From JAXJYR01 sp964593515 (GTDB lineage: Bacteria > Bacillota_I > Bacilli_A > Erysipelotrichales > Erysipelotrichaceae), in NCBI GenBank assembly GCA_964593515.1, contig CAZQJH010000071.1:1-8631 (forward strand): a stretch of 8,631 nucleotides of DNA. The letters are read 5' to 3'. Within the stretch, counting starts at the first letter, position 1, and each line of letters opens with the position of its first letter. A model generated the notes under the pieces. It was not told the DNA's origin and did not search any database. It was given only the letters and a program-made list of their open reading frames with translations. Position numbers and translations under genes: made by a program. Shown in pieces: positions 1-6,729 of this stretch.

Positions 1-37
1 GGATTTATTTTATTATAAAAAAATAAAGGAGTAATTT

Positions 38-565
38 ATGATTGAATTTGTTGATTATCGCCAATATCCAAAAGATGTTAAGAAATTATATTATCATGCT
101 TTTCCATGTAATGAACGTGTTCCTTATGGAATCTTAAAGTATAAAGCTAAAAGCAAAGCAATTTTTCAAGCAGTAGTTGATCAAGATAAGTTTATTGGTT
201 TAATCTATTTAGTGATTAAAGATAAATATTTGTATTTATTCTTTTTAGCGGTTGATGATAAGTATCAAAATCAAGGATATGGTAGTAAGATTATTAAGTA
301 TTTAAAAGAAAAGTATCATGATTATAAATTAATGGTATTAATTGAAGATTTAGATGAATTAGCTGATAATCATGAACAACGAGTTAAAAGATTTGCTTTC
401 TATAAACGTAATGGTTTAATCAGATTAAATTATAAAATTATAGAAGCTAAAGTTAAATATGAATTAATTGGTAATAATGAAAACATTAGTGATCAACATT
501 TTTATTATTTAATGGATTATTATTTTGGTAAATTATTATTTAATTATTTATATAAAGATAATTAG
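38..565 (+). CDS. GNAT family N-acetyltransferase
   Basis: This 175-residue protein is a single-domain acetyltransferase of the GNAT fold, expected to move an acetyl group from acetyl-CoA to an amine; the acceptor cannot be told from sequence. What is visible is the central beta strand (YLYLFFLAVDD, about 64-74) followed by the acetyl-CoA pyrophosphate loop QNQGYG (residues 77-82) and its helix, and the late motif RFAFYKRNGL (118-127), the usual FY-x-x-x-G element before the last strands. The segment DNHEQRVKR just before it is typical of Firmicute GNAT proteins. The start is supported by AAAGGAG at 25-31, six bases before the ATG. A TATTAT-like -10 at 11-16 is possible, but any -35 lies outside the window. 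A strong terminator overlaps the stop codon, so the gene ends its own transcript and is probably not linked to the exporter operon. Family assignment is firm; substrate is unknown. Confidence 0.85.
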   Translation: MIEFVDYRQYPKDVKKLYYHAFPCNERVPYGILKYKAKSKAIFQAVVDQDKFIGLIYLVIKDKYLYLFFLAVDDKYQNQGYGSKIIKYLKEKYHDYKLMVLIEDLDELADNHEQRVKRFAFYKRNGLIRLNYKIIEAKVKYELIGNNENISDQHFYYLMDYYFGKLLFNYLYKDN

Positions 566-596
566 AGTTTTATGATATAAATAAAACTCTTTTTTT
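564..596 (+). terminator. Rho-independent terminator of the GNAT gene
   Basis: A perfect 10-bp stem, AGAGTTTTAT (564-573) pairing with ATAAAACTCT (581-590), encloses a 7-base loop and is followed directly by a run of T (590-596). The left arm begins inside the TAG stop codon. This is a textbook intrinsic terminator separating the GNAT gene from the marR operon. Confidence 0.93.
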
Positions 597-618
597 GTGA
601 TAAATTTATTACAAAAAA
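591..618. promoter_or_regulatory. 28-bp near-perfect palindrome upstream of the marR promoter
   Basis: The 28 bases are symmetric about the 604/605 junction, with a single mismatched pair (G599 against T610). The core is TTGTGATAAATTTATTACAA (595-614), flanked by T6 on the left and A6 on the right. It shares its first T residues with the terminator T-tract. It could be a binding site for a dimeric regulator lying about 40-60 bases upstream of the -35 of the exporter operon, or part of an extended terminator structure. The core resembles a Rex box (TTGTGAA-N4-TTCACAA) but is two bases longer, and it does not have the odd-length symmetry of Fur or PerR boxes. The symmetry is seen; its function is inferred. 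Confidence 0.5.
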
Positions 619-658
619 GGAAGGATAATGTGAATGTTTGTGAAAAGGGGATTTAAGA

Positions 659-686
659 TTGACTATTTTTATAGAAAAAGTATAAT
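659..686 (+). promoter_or_regulatory. Sigma-A-type promoter of the marR-ABC operon
   Basis: TTGACT (659-664) and TATAAT (681-686) are separated by 16 bases, one short of the ideal spacing, with a perfect -10 and a 5/6 -35. Transcription would begin near position 693, leaving a leader of about 35 bases before the marR start. It is the only convincing promoter in the 162-base gap and is overlapped by symmetric elements that could be operators. Confidence 0.85.
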
Positions 687-702
687 TTTAGATAGTCTAA
701 AA
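661..702. promoter_or_regulatory. Candidate MarR operator pair around the promoter
   Basis: Two symmetric elements flank the -10. The first is CTAT-TTTT-ATAG (663-674), overlapping the -35 and the spacer. The second is TTTTAGA-TAG-TCTAAAA (686-702), a 17-bp palindrome starting at the last base of the -10 and covering the expected transcription start. In addition GACTAT (661-666) recurs inverted as ATAGTC (692-697), 31 bp apart, roughly three helical turns. MarR-family dimers typically bind 16-20-bp palindromes overlapping their own promoter, so repressor binding here would block RNA polymerase. The repeats are seen directly; binding by the adjacent MarR protein is inference. Confidence 0.6.
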
Positions 703-727
703 AAAAACTAGTTAGAGGTGATGGTTT

Positions 728-1168
728 ATGGATACAAAACGGTTTTTAACATTATCAGAGAAAATTTTATTTGCTTATAATAAATCTTGTGCAAAATTAT
801 TACATGAATTTGATATTTCGCAAACTTCATTTGATATTCTTATGTTTTTGCATAATAATCCTGAATATGTAACTGCCCAAGATATTTGTGAAATTCGTCA
901 TATTAAAAAGGGTTTAGTTTCAGTTCATGTTGAAAAATTAGTAAAAGCAGGTTTATTAAAGCGAAGTGGTATTGAAAATGATCGACGTAAAATTGCTTTA
1001 TCTTGCAGTGAAAAAGCGATGCCTATTATTGAAGCTGGGCTAAAGTTACAACAAGATTTTTTTAATTCACTAGGTGAGGGAATAAGTGATGAAAACCTTT
1101 TAATTCTTAAGCAGATTCATGAAAGAATAGAAGAGAATGCTATATTAATTGCTAATGGTAAGTTATAA
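728..1168 (+). CDS. MarR family winged helix-turn-helix transcriptional regulator
   Basis: This 146-residue protein has the length and layout of a MarR regulator: an N-terminal dimerisation helix (1-25), a helix-turn-helix with its probable recognition helix around HIKKGLVSVHVEKLVKAGLL (58-77), the beta wing RSGIENDRRKIALS (79-92) with the family's conserved D-R-R (85-87), and long C-terminal dimerisation helices (95-146). MarR proteins are dimeric, usually ligand-released repressors of efflux or stress genes. GAGGTG at 715-720 sets the ATG at 728; the ATG at 721 is out of frame and soon stops. It is the first gene of the operon, only 14 bases ahead of an ABC exporter subunit, so its job is most likely local control of that exporter and of itself through the palindromes at the promoter. 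The inducing ligand is unknown. Confidence 0.92.
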   Translation: MDTKRFLTLSEKILFAYNKSCAKLLHEFDISQTSFDILMFLHNNPEYVTAQDICEIRHIKKGLVSVHVEKLVKAGLLKRSGIENDRRKIALSCSEKAMPIIEAGLKLQQDFFNSLGEGISDENLLILKQIHERIEENAILIANGKL

Positions 1169-1182
1169 AGGAGGAATTTTTT

Positions 1183-2940
1183 ATGTTTAAATTACTTAAA
1201 AGAATGCATAAAAGAGAAATAGGAATGGCTTTTATGTGTGCTTTATTTATTTTAGCGCAAATTTATTTTGATTTACGTTTACCAGATTATATGAGTGAAT
1301 TAACGGTATTAATTCAAAGTGCTAATAATGACTTAAGTAGTGTCTTAAATACTGGAATTAAAATGCTAGGATGTGTAGCTGGTAGTGCTATTTTATGTAT
1401 TATTTGTGCTTTCTTATCGTCAAAGATTGCATCTGGGTTTACTAGGGATGTGCGTAGTGATTTATTTAATCATATCGTACATTTAGGTGAAGAAGAAATG
1501 AATAAATTCTCTATTCCTAGTTTAATTACCCGTACGACGAATGATATTACCCAAATTCAAATGGTTATCTCGATGGGATTACAAAATATTGTGAAAGCTC
1601 CAGTTATGGCGATTTGGGCGATTATTAAAATCTTAGGTAAGAGTTGGGAATTATCGTTAGTAACAGCAGGATTTGTGGTTATAATTTTAACATGTGTTAT
1701 TGCTATCTTTAGTAAAGTTATGCCACGATTTAGAATTGTTCAAAAATTAACAGATAAAATTAATAAAGTAGCTCGTGAAAACTTAACGGGAATTAATGTT
1801 GTTCATGCATTTAATGGAGAACAATATCAAAATGATAAATTTGATACAGTAAATGATGAAATGTTTAATACTCAATTTAAAAACCAAACATTAATGGCTT
1901 GGATGCAACCAATTATGCAATTTGGGATGAATGCTTTAACTTTATGTATTTATTGGTTAGGGGCTTATTTATTAATGAGTGTTGCTGCTAGTGATATGAT
2001 GGGACGAGTTACATTATTCTCTAATATAGTTGTTTTTAGTTCTTATGCTTCTTATGTTGTAATGTCATTTATGATGTTAGTAATGATTTTTATGATGTTA
2101 CCAGCAGCGCAAATTTCAGCAGAAAGAATTAATGAAGTCTTAAATACTAAACCAATTATTAAAGAAGGTAATGTTCATATCGGTAAAGAAGAAGGTAGTG
2201 TTGAATTTAAAAATGTAAGCTTTACATATCCTAATTCAAATGATAGTGAATTAAATGATATTAGTTTTAAAGTTAATAAAGGTGAAACTTTAGCTATTAT
2301 TGGGGCTACTGGTAGTGGTAAAACAACTTTAATTGATTTAATTGTTCGCTTTTATGATGCAACAAAAGGTGAAGTATTAGTTGATGGGGTTAATGTTAAA
2401 GATTATGCTTTTGATAGTTTATATAATCGAGTAGCATATATTCCACAAAAAGCTATTTTATTTAATGGAACAATTAATGAAAATATCAAATTTGGTCAAT
2501 GTATTAAAGAAGTTAATCAATTAGATATTGATAAAGCGATTGAGATTGCTCAAGGTAAAGAATTTGTGGATGGTTTAGTTGATAAAACTAATTATCATAT
2601 TGCACAAAGTGGTAAAAATGTATCAGGTGGTCAAAAACAACGTTTAAGTATTGCGCGTGCCTTAGCACGTAATAGTGAAATTATTATTTTTGATGATTCA
2701 TTTAGTGCTTTAGATTATAAAACTGATGCAGCTTTACGTATGGCTTTAAATAATAACTTAAAAGATACAACCAAGATTATTGTTGCGCAACGTGTTAGTA
2801 CGATTCGTCATGCTGATCAAATCTTAGTTTTAGATGAAGGAAGAATCGTAGGTAAAGGTAGTCATGAAGAGTTAATGAAAAATTGTCAAATATATCAAGA
2901 AATTGCGAATTCTCAGCTTTCACAAGCTGAGTTAGCATAA
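1183..2940 (+). CDS. ABC exporter half-transporter with degenerate ATPase site (subunit 1)
   Basis: This 585-residue protein fuses an exporter-type membrane domain of six expected helices (roughly 15-30, 60-80, 137-155, 158-178, 245-267, 280-305) to a nucleotide-binding domain (about 338-575). Visible motifs are Walker A GATGSGKTT (374-382), Q-loop Q422, an intact signature VSGGQ (480-484), Walker B IIIFDD (500-505) and the D-loop SALD (508-511). Two catalytic positions are altered: the base after Walker B is Asp505 rather than Glu, and the switch His is Gln536 (VAQRVST). That is the pattern of the inactive-site partner in heterodimeric exporters such as LmrC, BmrC and TM287. Its intact signature would complete the active site of the next protein. 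An AAAGGAGG site (1167-1174) overlapping the marR stop sets the start. Likely role: export of drugs or other hydrophobic compounds across the cytoplasmic membrane; substrate unknown. Confidence 0.93.
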   Translation: MFKLLKRMHKREIGMAFMCALFILAQIYFDLRLPDYMSELTVLIQSANNDLSSVLNTGIKMLGCVAGSAILCIICAFLSSKIASGFTRDVRSDLFNHIVHLGEEEMNKFSIPSLITRTTNDITQIQMVISMGLQNIVKAPVMAIWAIIKILGKSWELSLVTAGFVVIILTCVIAIFSKVMPRFRIVQKLTDKINKVARENLTGINVVHAFNGEQYQNDKFDTVNDEMFNTQFKNQTLMAWMQPIMQFGMNALTLCIYWLGAYLLMSVAASDMMGRVTLFSNIVVFSSYASYVVMSFMMLVMIFMMLPAAQISAERINEVLNTKPIIKEGNVHIGKEEGSVEFKNVSFTYPNSNDSELNDISFKVNKGETLAIIGATGSGKTTLIDLIVRFYDATKGEVLVDGVNVKDYAFDSLYNRVAYIPQKAILFNGTINENIKFGQCIKEVNQLDIDKAIEIAQGKEFVDGLVDKTNYHIAQSGKNVSGGQKQRLSIARALARNSEIIIFDDSFSALDYKTDAALRMALNNNLKDTTKIIVAQRVSTIRHADQILVLDEGRIVGKGSHEELMKNCQIYQEIANSQLSQAELA

Positions 2941-2948
2941 AGGGGGTG
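2941..2948 (+). promoter_or_regulatory. Ribosome binding site deciding the subunit 2 start
   Basis: AGGGGGTG lies just after the stop codon of subunit 1. Two ATGs follow in tandem at 2951 and 2954. The distance from the AGGGGG core is 4 bases to the first and 7 to the second, so the second is better placed. The choice changes the protein by one Met only. Confidence 0.65.
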
Positions 2949-2950
2949 TA

Positions 2951-4714
2951 ATGATGAAAAATAAAGTTAATATTAAAGCTTCTTTAAAGCAAGTATTTGC
3001 TTATATGAAAGGTAGTGCTTATTTAGTCTTTATTGCTTTAGTTTTAGCGGCAATAAGTGCCATTATTACGATTATTACGCCTAATAAAGTAGGAGAAATT
3101 ACAACTTTAATGCAAGAAGGTTTATTAAACGGAATTGATTTATCGCAAATATCTTCTTTATGTATCGTCTTAATTAGTATTTATATTATTAGTTCTTTAA
3201 TGTCATATATTGTTCATTATTTAATGGCTAAAGTTACTTTAGAAACTAGTAAACAAATGCGTAGTGATTTATCACGTAAAATTAATCGTGTTGAATTAAG
3301 TTATTTTAATAAAACAAGTTATGGTGATGTTTTAAGTCGTATTACGAATGATGTTCAAACAGCTCAACAAGGTTTAACAAATAGTTTACCAACAATTATT
3401 TCCTCAATTACTCAATTTTTAGGTTGTTTAATTATGATGTTTATTACGCAATGGCGTTTAGCTTTATGTGTGGTTATTGTTACTATTTTAGGAATTGTTT
3501 TATTAATGTTAGTTATGTCAAATTCTCAAAAATATTTTATTAAACGTCAACGTAGTTTAGGAGCGTTAAATGGATATGTTGAAGAAATGTATAGCGGTCA
3601 TCAAGTTGTACGTATTTCAAGAGCTAATGAACAAATTAAAGATCGCTTTAATGTTTTAAATAATGATGTATATGAAGCAAACTGGAAATCACAATTCTTA
3701 TCAGGAGTTATGCAACCATTAATGAATGTTGTTGGTAACTTTGGTTATGTAGCAGTATGTGTGGTTGGAGCGGCTTTAGCCATTTCTAACGTTATTGATT
3801 TTGGAGTAATTATTTCCTTTATTTTATATGTTCGTTTATTTACTTCTCCTTTATCACAAATTGCGCAAGGAATGATGAATATGCAAACTGCTTTAGCTAG
3901 TTGTAATCGTGTTTTTGAATTTTTAGATAGTGAAGAATATAGTGATGAAAGTGATAAAGAAAATGTCTTAAAAGATATTAAAGGGGATGTTGAATTTACT
4001 AATGTACAATTTGCTTATCCTGAACATGAAGATAAAATTATTATTAAAGATTTTAATGCAGTAGTAAAAGCTGGTCAAAAAGTTGCGATTGTTGGTCCAA
4101 CTGGAGCTGGTAAAACAACAATGGTTAATTTATTAATGCGTTTCTTTGAAATTAATAAAGGTAAAATTACTATTGATGGTATTTCAACTAAAGAACTTCC
4201 TCGTCATGAAGTACATCAAATTTTTGGAATGGTATTACAAGATACATGGTTATTTGAGGGAACGGTTCGTGAAAATTTAATTTATAATATGGAAGGAATT
4301 AGTGAAGAGCGTTTAATTGAAGTATGTAAAGCATGTGGTATTTATCGTTTCATTCATTCTTTACCGAATGGTTTTGATACAATCTTAAATGAAGCAACAA
4401 CTATTTCATCAGGACAAAAACAATTATTAACTATTGCAAGAGCAATGTTACAAGATGCACCAATGTTGATTTTAGATGAAGCTACTTCATCAGTTGATAC
4501 AAGAACGGAAGTTAAGATTCAAAAAGCAATGGATGAATTAACGAAAAATCGTACAAGTTTTGTTATTGCACATCGTTTATCAACGATTAAAAATGCTGAT
4601 TTAATTTTAGTTATGAATGAAGGTGATGTAATTGAAAGTGGTACTCACGATGAATTAATGGCCTTAAATGGATTTTATACAAACTTATATAATTCACAAT
4701 TTCAAGAATCATAA
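2951..4714 (+). CDS. ABC exporter half-transporter with canonical Walker motifs (subunit 2)
   Basis: This 587-residue protein (586 if it begins at the adjacent ATG, 2954) has the same six-helix membrane domain plus ATPase domain as its neighbour. Walker A is GPTGAGKTT (382-390), the Q-loop is Q430, Walker B is LILDE (506-510) with the catalytic Glu510, and the switch is His541 (IAHRLSTI); all are canonical. The signature is altered to ISSGQ (485-489) in place of LSGGQ. With subunit 1 this gives one full catalytic site (these Walker, Glu and His residues plus the neighbour's VSGGQ) and one degenerate site. The complementary defects strongly imply an obligate heterodimer of the LmrD/BmrD/TM288 type. 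It starts 10 bases after subunit 1 and is followed by a terminator, so it ends the marR operon. Multidrug or toxin efflux is the likely role; the substrate is not evident. Confidence 0.93.
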   Translation: MMKNKVNIKASLKQVFAYMKGSAYLVFIALVLAAISAIITIITPNKVGEITTLMQEGLLNGIDLSQISSLCIVLISIYIISSLMSYIVHYLMAKVTLETSKQMRSDLSRKINRVELSYFNKTSYGDVLSRITNDVQTAQQGLTNSLPTIISSITQFLGCLIMMFITQWRLALCVVIVTILGIVLLMLVMSNSQKYFIKRQRSLGALNGYVEEMYSGHQVVRISRANEQIKDRFNVLNNDVYEANWKSQFLSGVMQPLMNVVGNFGYVAVCVVGAALAISNVIDFGVIISFILYVRLFTSPLSQIAQGMMNMQTALASCNRVFEFLDSEEYSDESDKENVLKDIKGDVEFTNVQFAYPEHEDKIIIKDFNAVVKAGQKVAIVGPTGAGKTTMVNLLMRFFEINKGKITIDGISTKELPRHEVHQIFGMVLQDTWLFEGTVRENLIYNMEGISEERLIEVCKACGIYRFIHSLPNGFDTILNEATTISSGQKQLLTIARAMLQDAPMLILDEATSSVDTRTEVKIQKAMDELTKNRTSFVIAHRLSTIKNADLILVMNEGDVIESGTHDELMALNGFYTNLYNSQFQES

Positions 4715-4736
4715 AAAAGCTCGTAAGAGCTTTTTT
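4713..4736 (+). terminator. Rho-independent terminator of the marR-ABC operon
   Basis: A perfect 10-bp stem, AAAAAAGCTC (4713-4722) and GAGCTTTTTT (4727-4736), is closed by a GTAA loop (a GNRA-type tetraloop in RNA). The left arm begins within the TAA stop codon. The A-rich left arm and U-rich right arm would let it work in both directions, although nothing convergent is present here. Confidence 0.92.
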
Positions 4737-4746
4737 ATTTGGTTTA

Positions 4747-4775
4747 TTGCTTTTTCCATAGTGAAATAATATAAT
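4747..4775 (+). promoter_or_regulatory. Promoter of the DUF362-ECF S-kinase operon
   Basis: TTGCTT (4747-4752) and a perfect TATAAT (4770-4775) are separated by 17 bases. The element sits directly behind the preceding terminator and leaves a very short leader, with transcription expected near 4782, only a few bases before the ribosome binding site. There is therefore no room for a riboswitch or long leader in this unit. Confidence 0.75.
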
Positions 4776-4783
4776 TATGATAG

Positions 4784-4790
4784 ATGGAGG
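4784..4790 (+). promoter_or_regulatory. Ribosome binding site that moves the DUF362 start to 4799
   Basis: ATGGAGG lies eight bases before the ATG at 4799. The in-frame ATG at 4784 is part of this Shine-Dalgarno sequence and has no site of its own, so it is unlikely to be the initiation codon. Confidence 0.85.
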
Positions 4791-4798
4791 TAATTAAT

Positions 4799-5668
4799 AT
4801 GGTTTCAAAAGTATATTTTTCAAAAAATATAACTAGTGACACATTGTTGAAGTTATATGCTAAATTAGGTAAACAATTAAATGGTAAAGTAGCCGTTAAA
4901 GTACATTCAGGAGAAAAAGGTAATCAAAACTTCTTAAAACCTGATTTCTTTGCTCCTATTATTAAAGAAGTAAATGGAACAATTGTTGAATGTAATACAG
5001 CTTATGAAGGAGCTCGTAATACTAGTGAAAAGCATTTACAATTAATTAAAGAACATGGATGGTTTGAAGTAGGAGATGTTGATTTATTAGATTGTGAAGG
5101 TGATGATTTAGTATTAGATATTCCGAATGGTAAAGTTATTAAGAAGAATTATGTAGGTAAAAACTTTACTAAATATGATTCTATGTTAGTATTATCACAC
5201 TTTAAAGGTCATCCAATGGGTGGATATGGAGGAGCTATTAAACAATTATCAATTGGTTTAGCTTCTTCTTATGGAAAAGCTTATATTCATGGATGTGGTG
5301 AAGTAGAAAAGCTTTGGAGTGCTGATCATGATTCATTCTTAGAAGCAATGGCAGATGCTGCTAGTAGTATTGTTTCTAAAATGAATGGTAATGTGGTTTA
5401 TATTAATGTTATGAGTAATATGAGTGTTGACTGTGATTGTTGTGCAGTGGCAGAAGATCCTTGTATGTCAGATATTGGCGTTTTAATTAGTGATGATCCA
5501 ATTGCTATTGATCAAGCTTGTATTGATTTAGTATATCAAAGTAATGATCCAGGTAAAGCTCATTTCTTAGAACGTGTTGAATCGCGTAATGGAGTACATA
5601 CAATTGAAGCTAGTGCTGCTTTAGGTTTTGGTAGTCGTGAATACGAATTAATAAGTATTGATGAATAA
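4799..5668 (+). CDS. Short DUF362 domain protein without a ferredoxin module
   Basis: This 289-residue protein matches the DUF362 family, whose biochemical function is unsettled; many members carry an inserted or terminal 2x[4Fe-4S] ferredoxin segment. Recognisable family blocks are KVAVKVHSGEKGN near the N-terminus (30-42), HFKGHPMGGYGGAIKQLSIG (134-153), the cysteine cluster DCDCC (211-215) with a further Cys at 222, and DIGVLISDDPIAIDQACIDLV (225-245). Cysteines at 65, 98, 166, 212, 214, 215, 222 and 241 do not form a C-x2-C-x2-C-x3-C-P ferredoxin motif, so the cluster-binding part typical of longer relatives is absent. A metal or cluster site at the remaining Cys group is possible but unproven. 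The start at 4799 is chosen from its ribosome binding site; starting at 4784 would add five residues. It opens a compact operon with an ECF S component and a kinase, hinting at a role in cofactor salvage; this link is inference. Confidence 0.85.
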   Translation: MVSKVYFSKNITSDTLLKLYAKLGKQLNGKVAVKVHSGEKGNQNFLKPDFFAPIIKEVNGTIVECNTAYEGARNTSEKHLQLIKEHGWFEVGDVDLLDCEGDDLVLDIPNGKVIKKNYVGKNFTKYDSMLVLSHFKGHPMGGYGGAIKQLSIGLASSYGKAYIHGCGEVEKLWSADHDSFLEAMADAASSIVSKMNGNVVYINVMSNMSVDCDCCAVAEDPCMSDIGVLISDDPIAIDQACIDLVYQSNDPGKAHFLERVESRNGVHTIEASAALGFGSREYELISIDE

Positions 5669-6179
5669 TTCATTAACTAAATTTACTTTATCAGCCCTAT
5701 TACTTGCAATAGGGTTGATTTTACCTTTGTTTTTTGGTCAAGTTGAAATCTTAGGTCAAACCTTATTAGTATTACATATACCGGTATATTTATGTGGGTT
5801 ATTATGTGGTCCTAATTATGGGGTTGTGGTTGGATTTATTTTACCGATTTTACGTTCTTGTTTATTTTCAATGCCAATTTTTTATCCTAATGCAATTGCT
5901 ATGGCAGTGGAATTAGCTTTATATGGTTTAATTAGTGGTTATTTATTCCATAAAGTTAAAGGTTTAAATATTTATCTTGTCTTATTAATTGCGATGATTG
6001 TTGGTCGTTTAGGATGGGGAATTATGGAATGGTTATTACTTAGTTTAAATCATCAAAGTTTTACTTTGAATGTTTTTTTAACCTTAGCTTTTGTTCAAGG
6101 AATTGTCGGAATTATTATTCAGTTTATAATTATTCCCCCTTTATATAAAGTAATGAAAGGATTATTACATGTTAATTAA
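5661..6179 (+). CDS. ECF transporter S component (substrate-binding membrane subunit)
   Basis: This hydrophobic protein of 172 residues, with about six predicted membrane helices (roughly 8-25, 33-49, 53-68, 75-97, 103-120, 137-160), has the size and style of the S component of an energy-coupling-factor vitamin importer. Helix 1 contains SALLLAIG, giving the A-x-x-x-A pattern (Ala12, Ala16) that S components use to dock on EcfT. The block around PVYLCGLLCGPNYG (41-54) and the segment ending in RSCLFSMP (65-72) recall a common Firmicute S-component subgroup of unassigned substrate. No EcfA, EcfA' or EcfT gene is in the window, so it would share an energising module encoded elsewhere (group II arrangement). 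The ATG at 5661 overlaps the DUF362 stop by 8 bases; a TTG at 5658 is also open. No clear Shine-Dalgarno is present, so translation is probably coupled to the upstream gene. Confidence 0.85.
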   Translation: MNNSLTKFTLSALLLAIGLILPLFFGQVEILGQTLLVLHIPVYLCGLLCGPNYGVVVGFILPILRSCLFSMPIFYPNAIAMAVELALYGLISGYLFHKVKGLNIYLVLLIAMIVGRLGWGIMEWLLLSLNHQSFTLNVFLTLAFVQGIVGIIIQFIIIPPLYKVMKGLLHVN

Positions 6180-6729
6180 TGAATTAGATGCTTTAGTTAA
6201 ACAAAATAATCATTTAATTATTGCTATTGATGGTAAATGTGGTGGTGGTAAAACAACATTAGCTTCTATCTTACAAGCACGTTATAAGGCTAATGTTATT
6301 CATATGGATGATTTTTTCTTACAACCACATCAACGTAATAAGAAGCGTTATGCCCAACCCGGAGAAAATGTTGATCATGAACGTTTTTTAACGCAAGTTT
6401 TAATTCCTTTAAGTAAAGCACAAGATATAAACTATCAACGATTTAATTGTACTAATTTAACCTTAGATGAAGTTATTAAGTTAAGTTATAATCCAATTAC
6501 GATTATTGAAGGTACTTATTGTATGCATCCTAATTTAATTAGTTACTATGATTATTTAATCTTTGTTGATATTGATGATGAATTACAAATCAATAATCTT
6601 AAACAACGTAATTTATCTAAATTAGCGATGTTTATTAAGAAGTGGATACCTTTAGAAAATAGTTATTTTAATCATTATCAACTTAAAAACATTGTCGATT
6701 ATATTTATATTTATCAAAAAGAAGAGTAA
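6169..6729 (+). CDS. Uridine kinase-like P-loop small-molecule kinase
   Basis: This 186-residue protein belongs to the P-loop kinase group containing uridine kinase, nicotinamide riboside kinase, type I pantothenate kinase and phosphoribulokinase. Walker A is GKCGGGKTT (22-30). The catalytic or substrate region HMDDFF (45-50) is closer to the DDFF of nicotinamide riboside kinases than to the DSFY of eukaryotic uridine kinases. PGENVDHERF (64-73), IIEGTY (112-117) and an Arg/Lys-rich lid around KQRNLSKLAMFIKKWIP (145-161) complete the fold. The natural substrate cannot be decided; similar proteins are often labelled uridine kinase. It overlaps the S-component gene by 11 bases and has AAAGGA (6156-6161) seven bases before its ATG. 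The context suggests it phosphorylates the compound the S component brings in, trapping it in the cell. Its last codons form the stem of the operon terminator. Confidence 0.82.
   Translation: MLINELDALVKQNNHLIIAIDGKCGGGKTTLASILQARYKANVIHMDDFFLQPHQRNKKRYAQPGENVDHERFLTQVLIPLSKAQDINYQRFNCTNLTLDEVIKLSYNPITIIEGTYCMHPNLISYYDYLIFVDIDDELQINNLKQRNLSKLAMFIKKWIPLENSYFNHYQLKNIVDYIYIYQKEE

Noticed and set aside
595..614. Reading the palindrome as a Rex, CRP/FNR or Fur/PerR box
   Set aside because: Half-site spacing is two bases too long for Rex (18 bp), the gap between TGTGA and TTACA is 8 rather than 6 for CRP, and Fur/PerR boxes are odd-length with a central base. It is kept as an unassigned palindrome.
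634..711. 25-codon frame (start MFVKRGFKIDYF) between the GNAT gene and marR, and an ATG-TGA start-stop at 628-633 behind AAGGAAGG
   Set aside because: The frame runs straight through the promoter at 659-686 and ends before the marR ribosome binding site; no convincing promoter lies upstream of it, and it looks like chance in A/T-rich DNA.
4737..4798. Riboswitch ahead of the DUF362-ECF S-kinase operon, which would reveal the substrate
   Set aside because: Only about 60 bases separate the terminator from the start codon, and the promoter takes up most of them; no room for an aptamer.
6169..6729. Kinase gene as a truncated pseudogene, because its end runs into a terminator
   Set aside because: All core motifs (Walker A, DDFF, EGTY, basic lid) are present, and 186 residues is close to the usual size of this small kinase group; the terminator overlap is a compact 3' end rather than a break.
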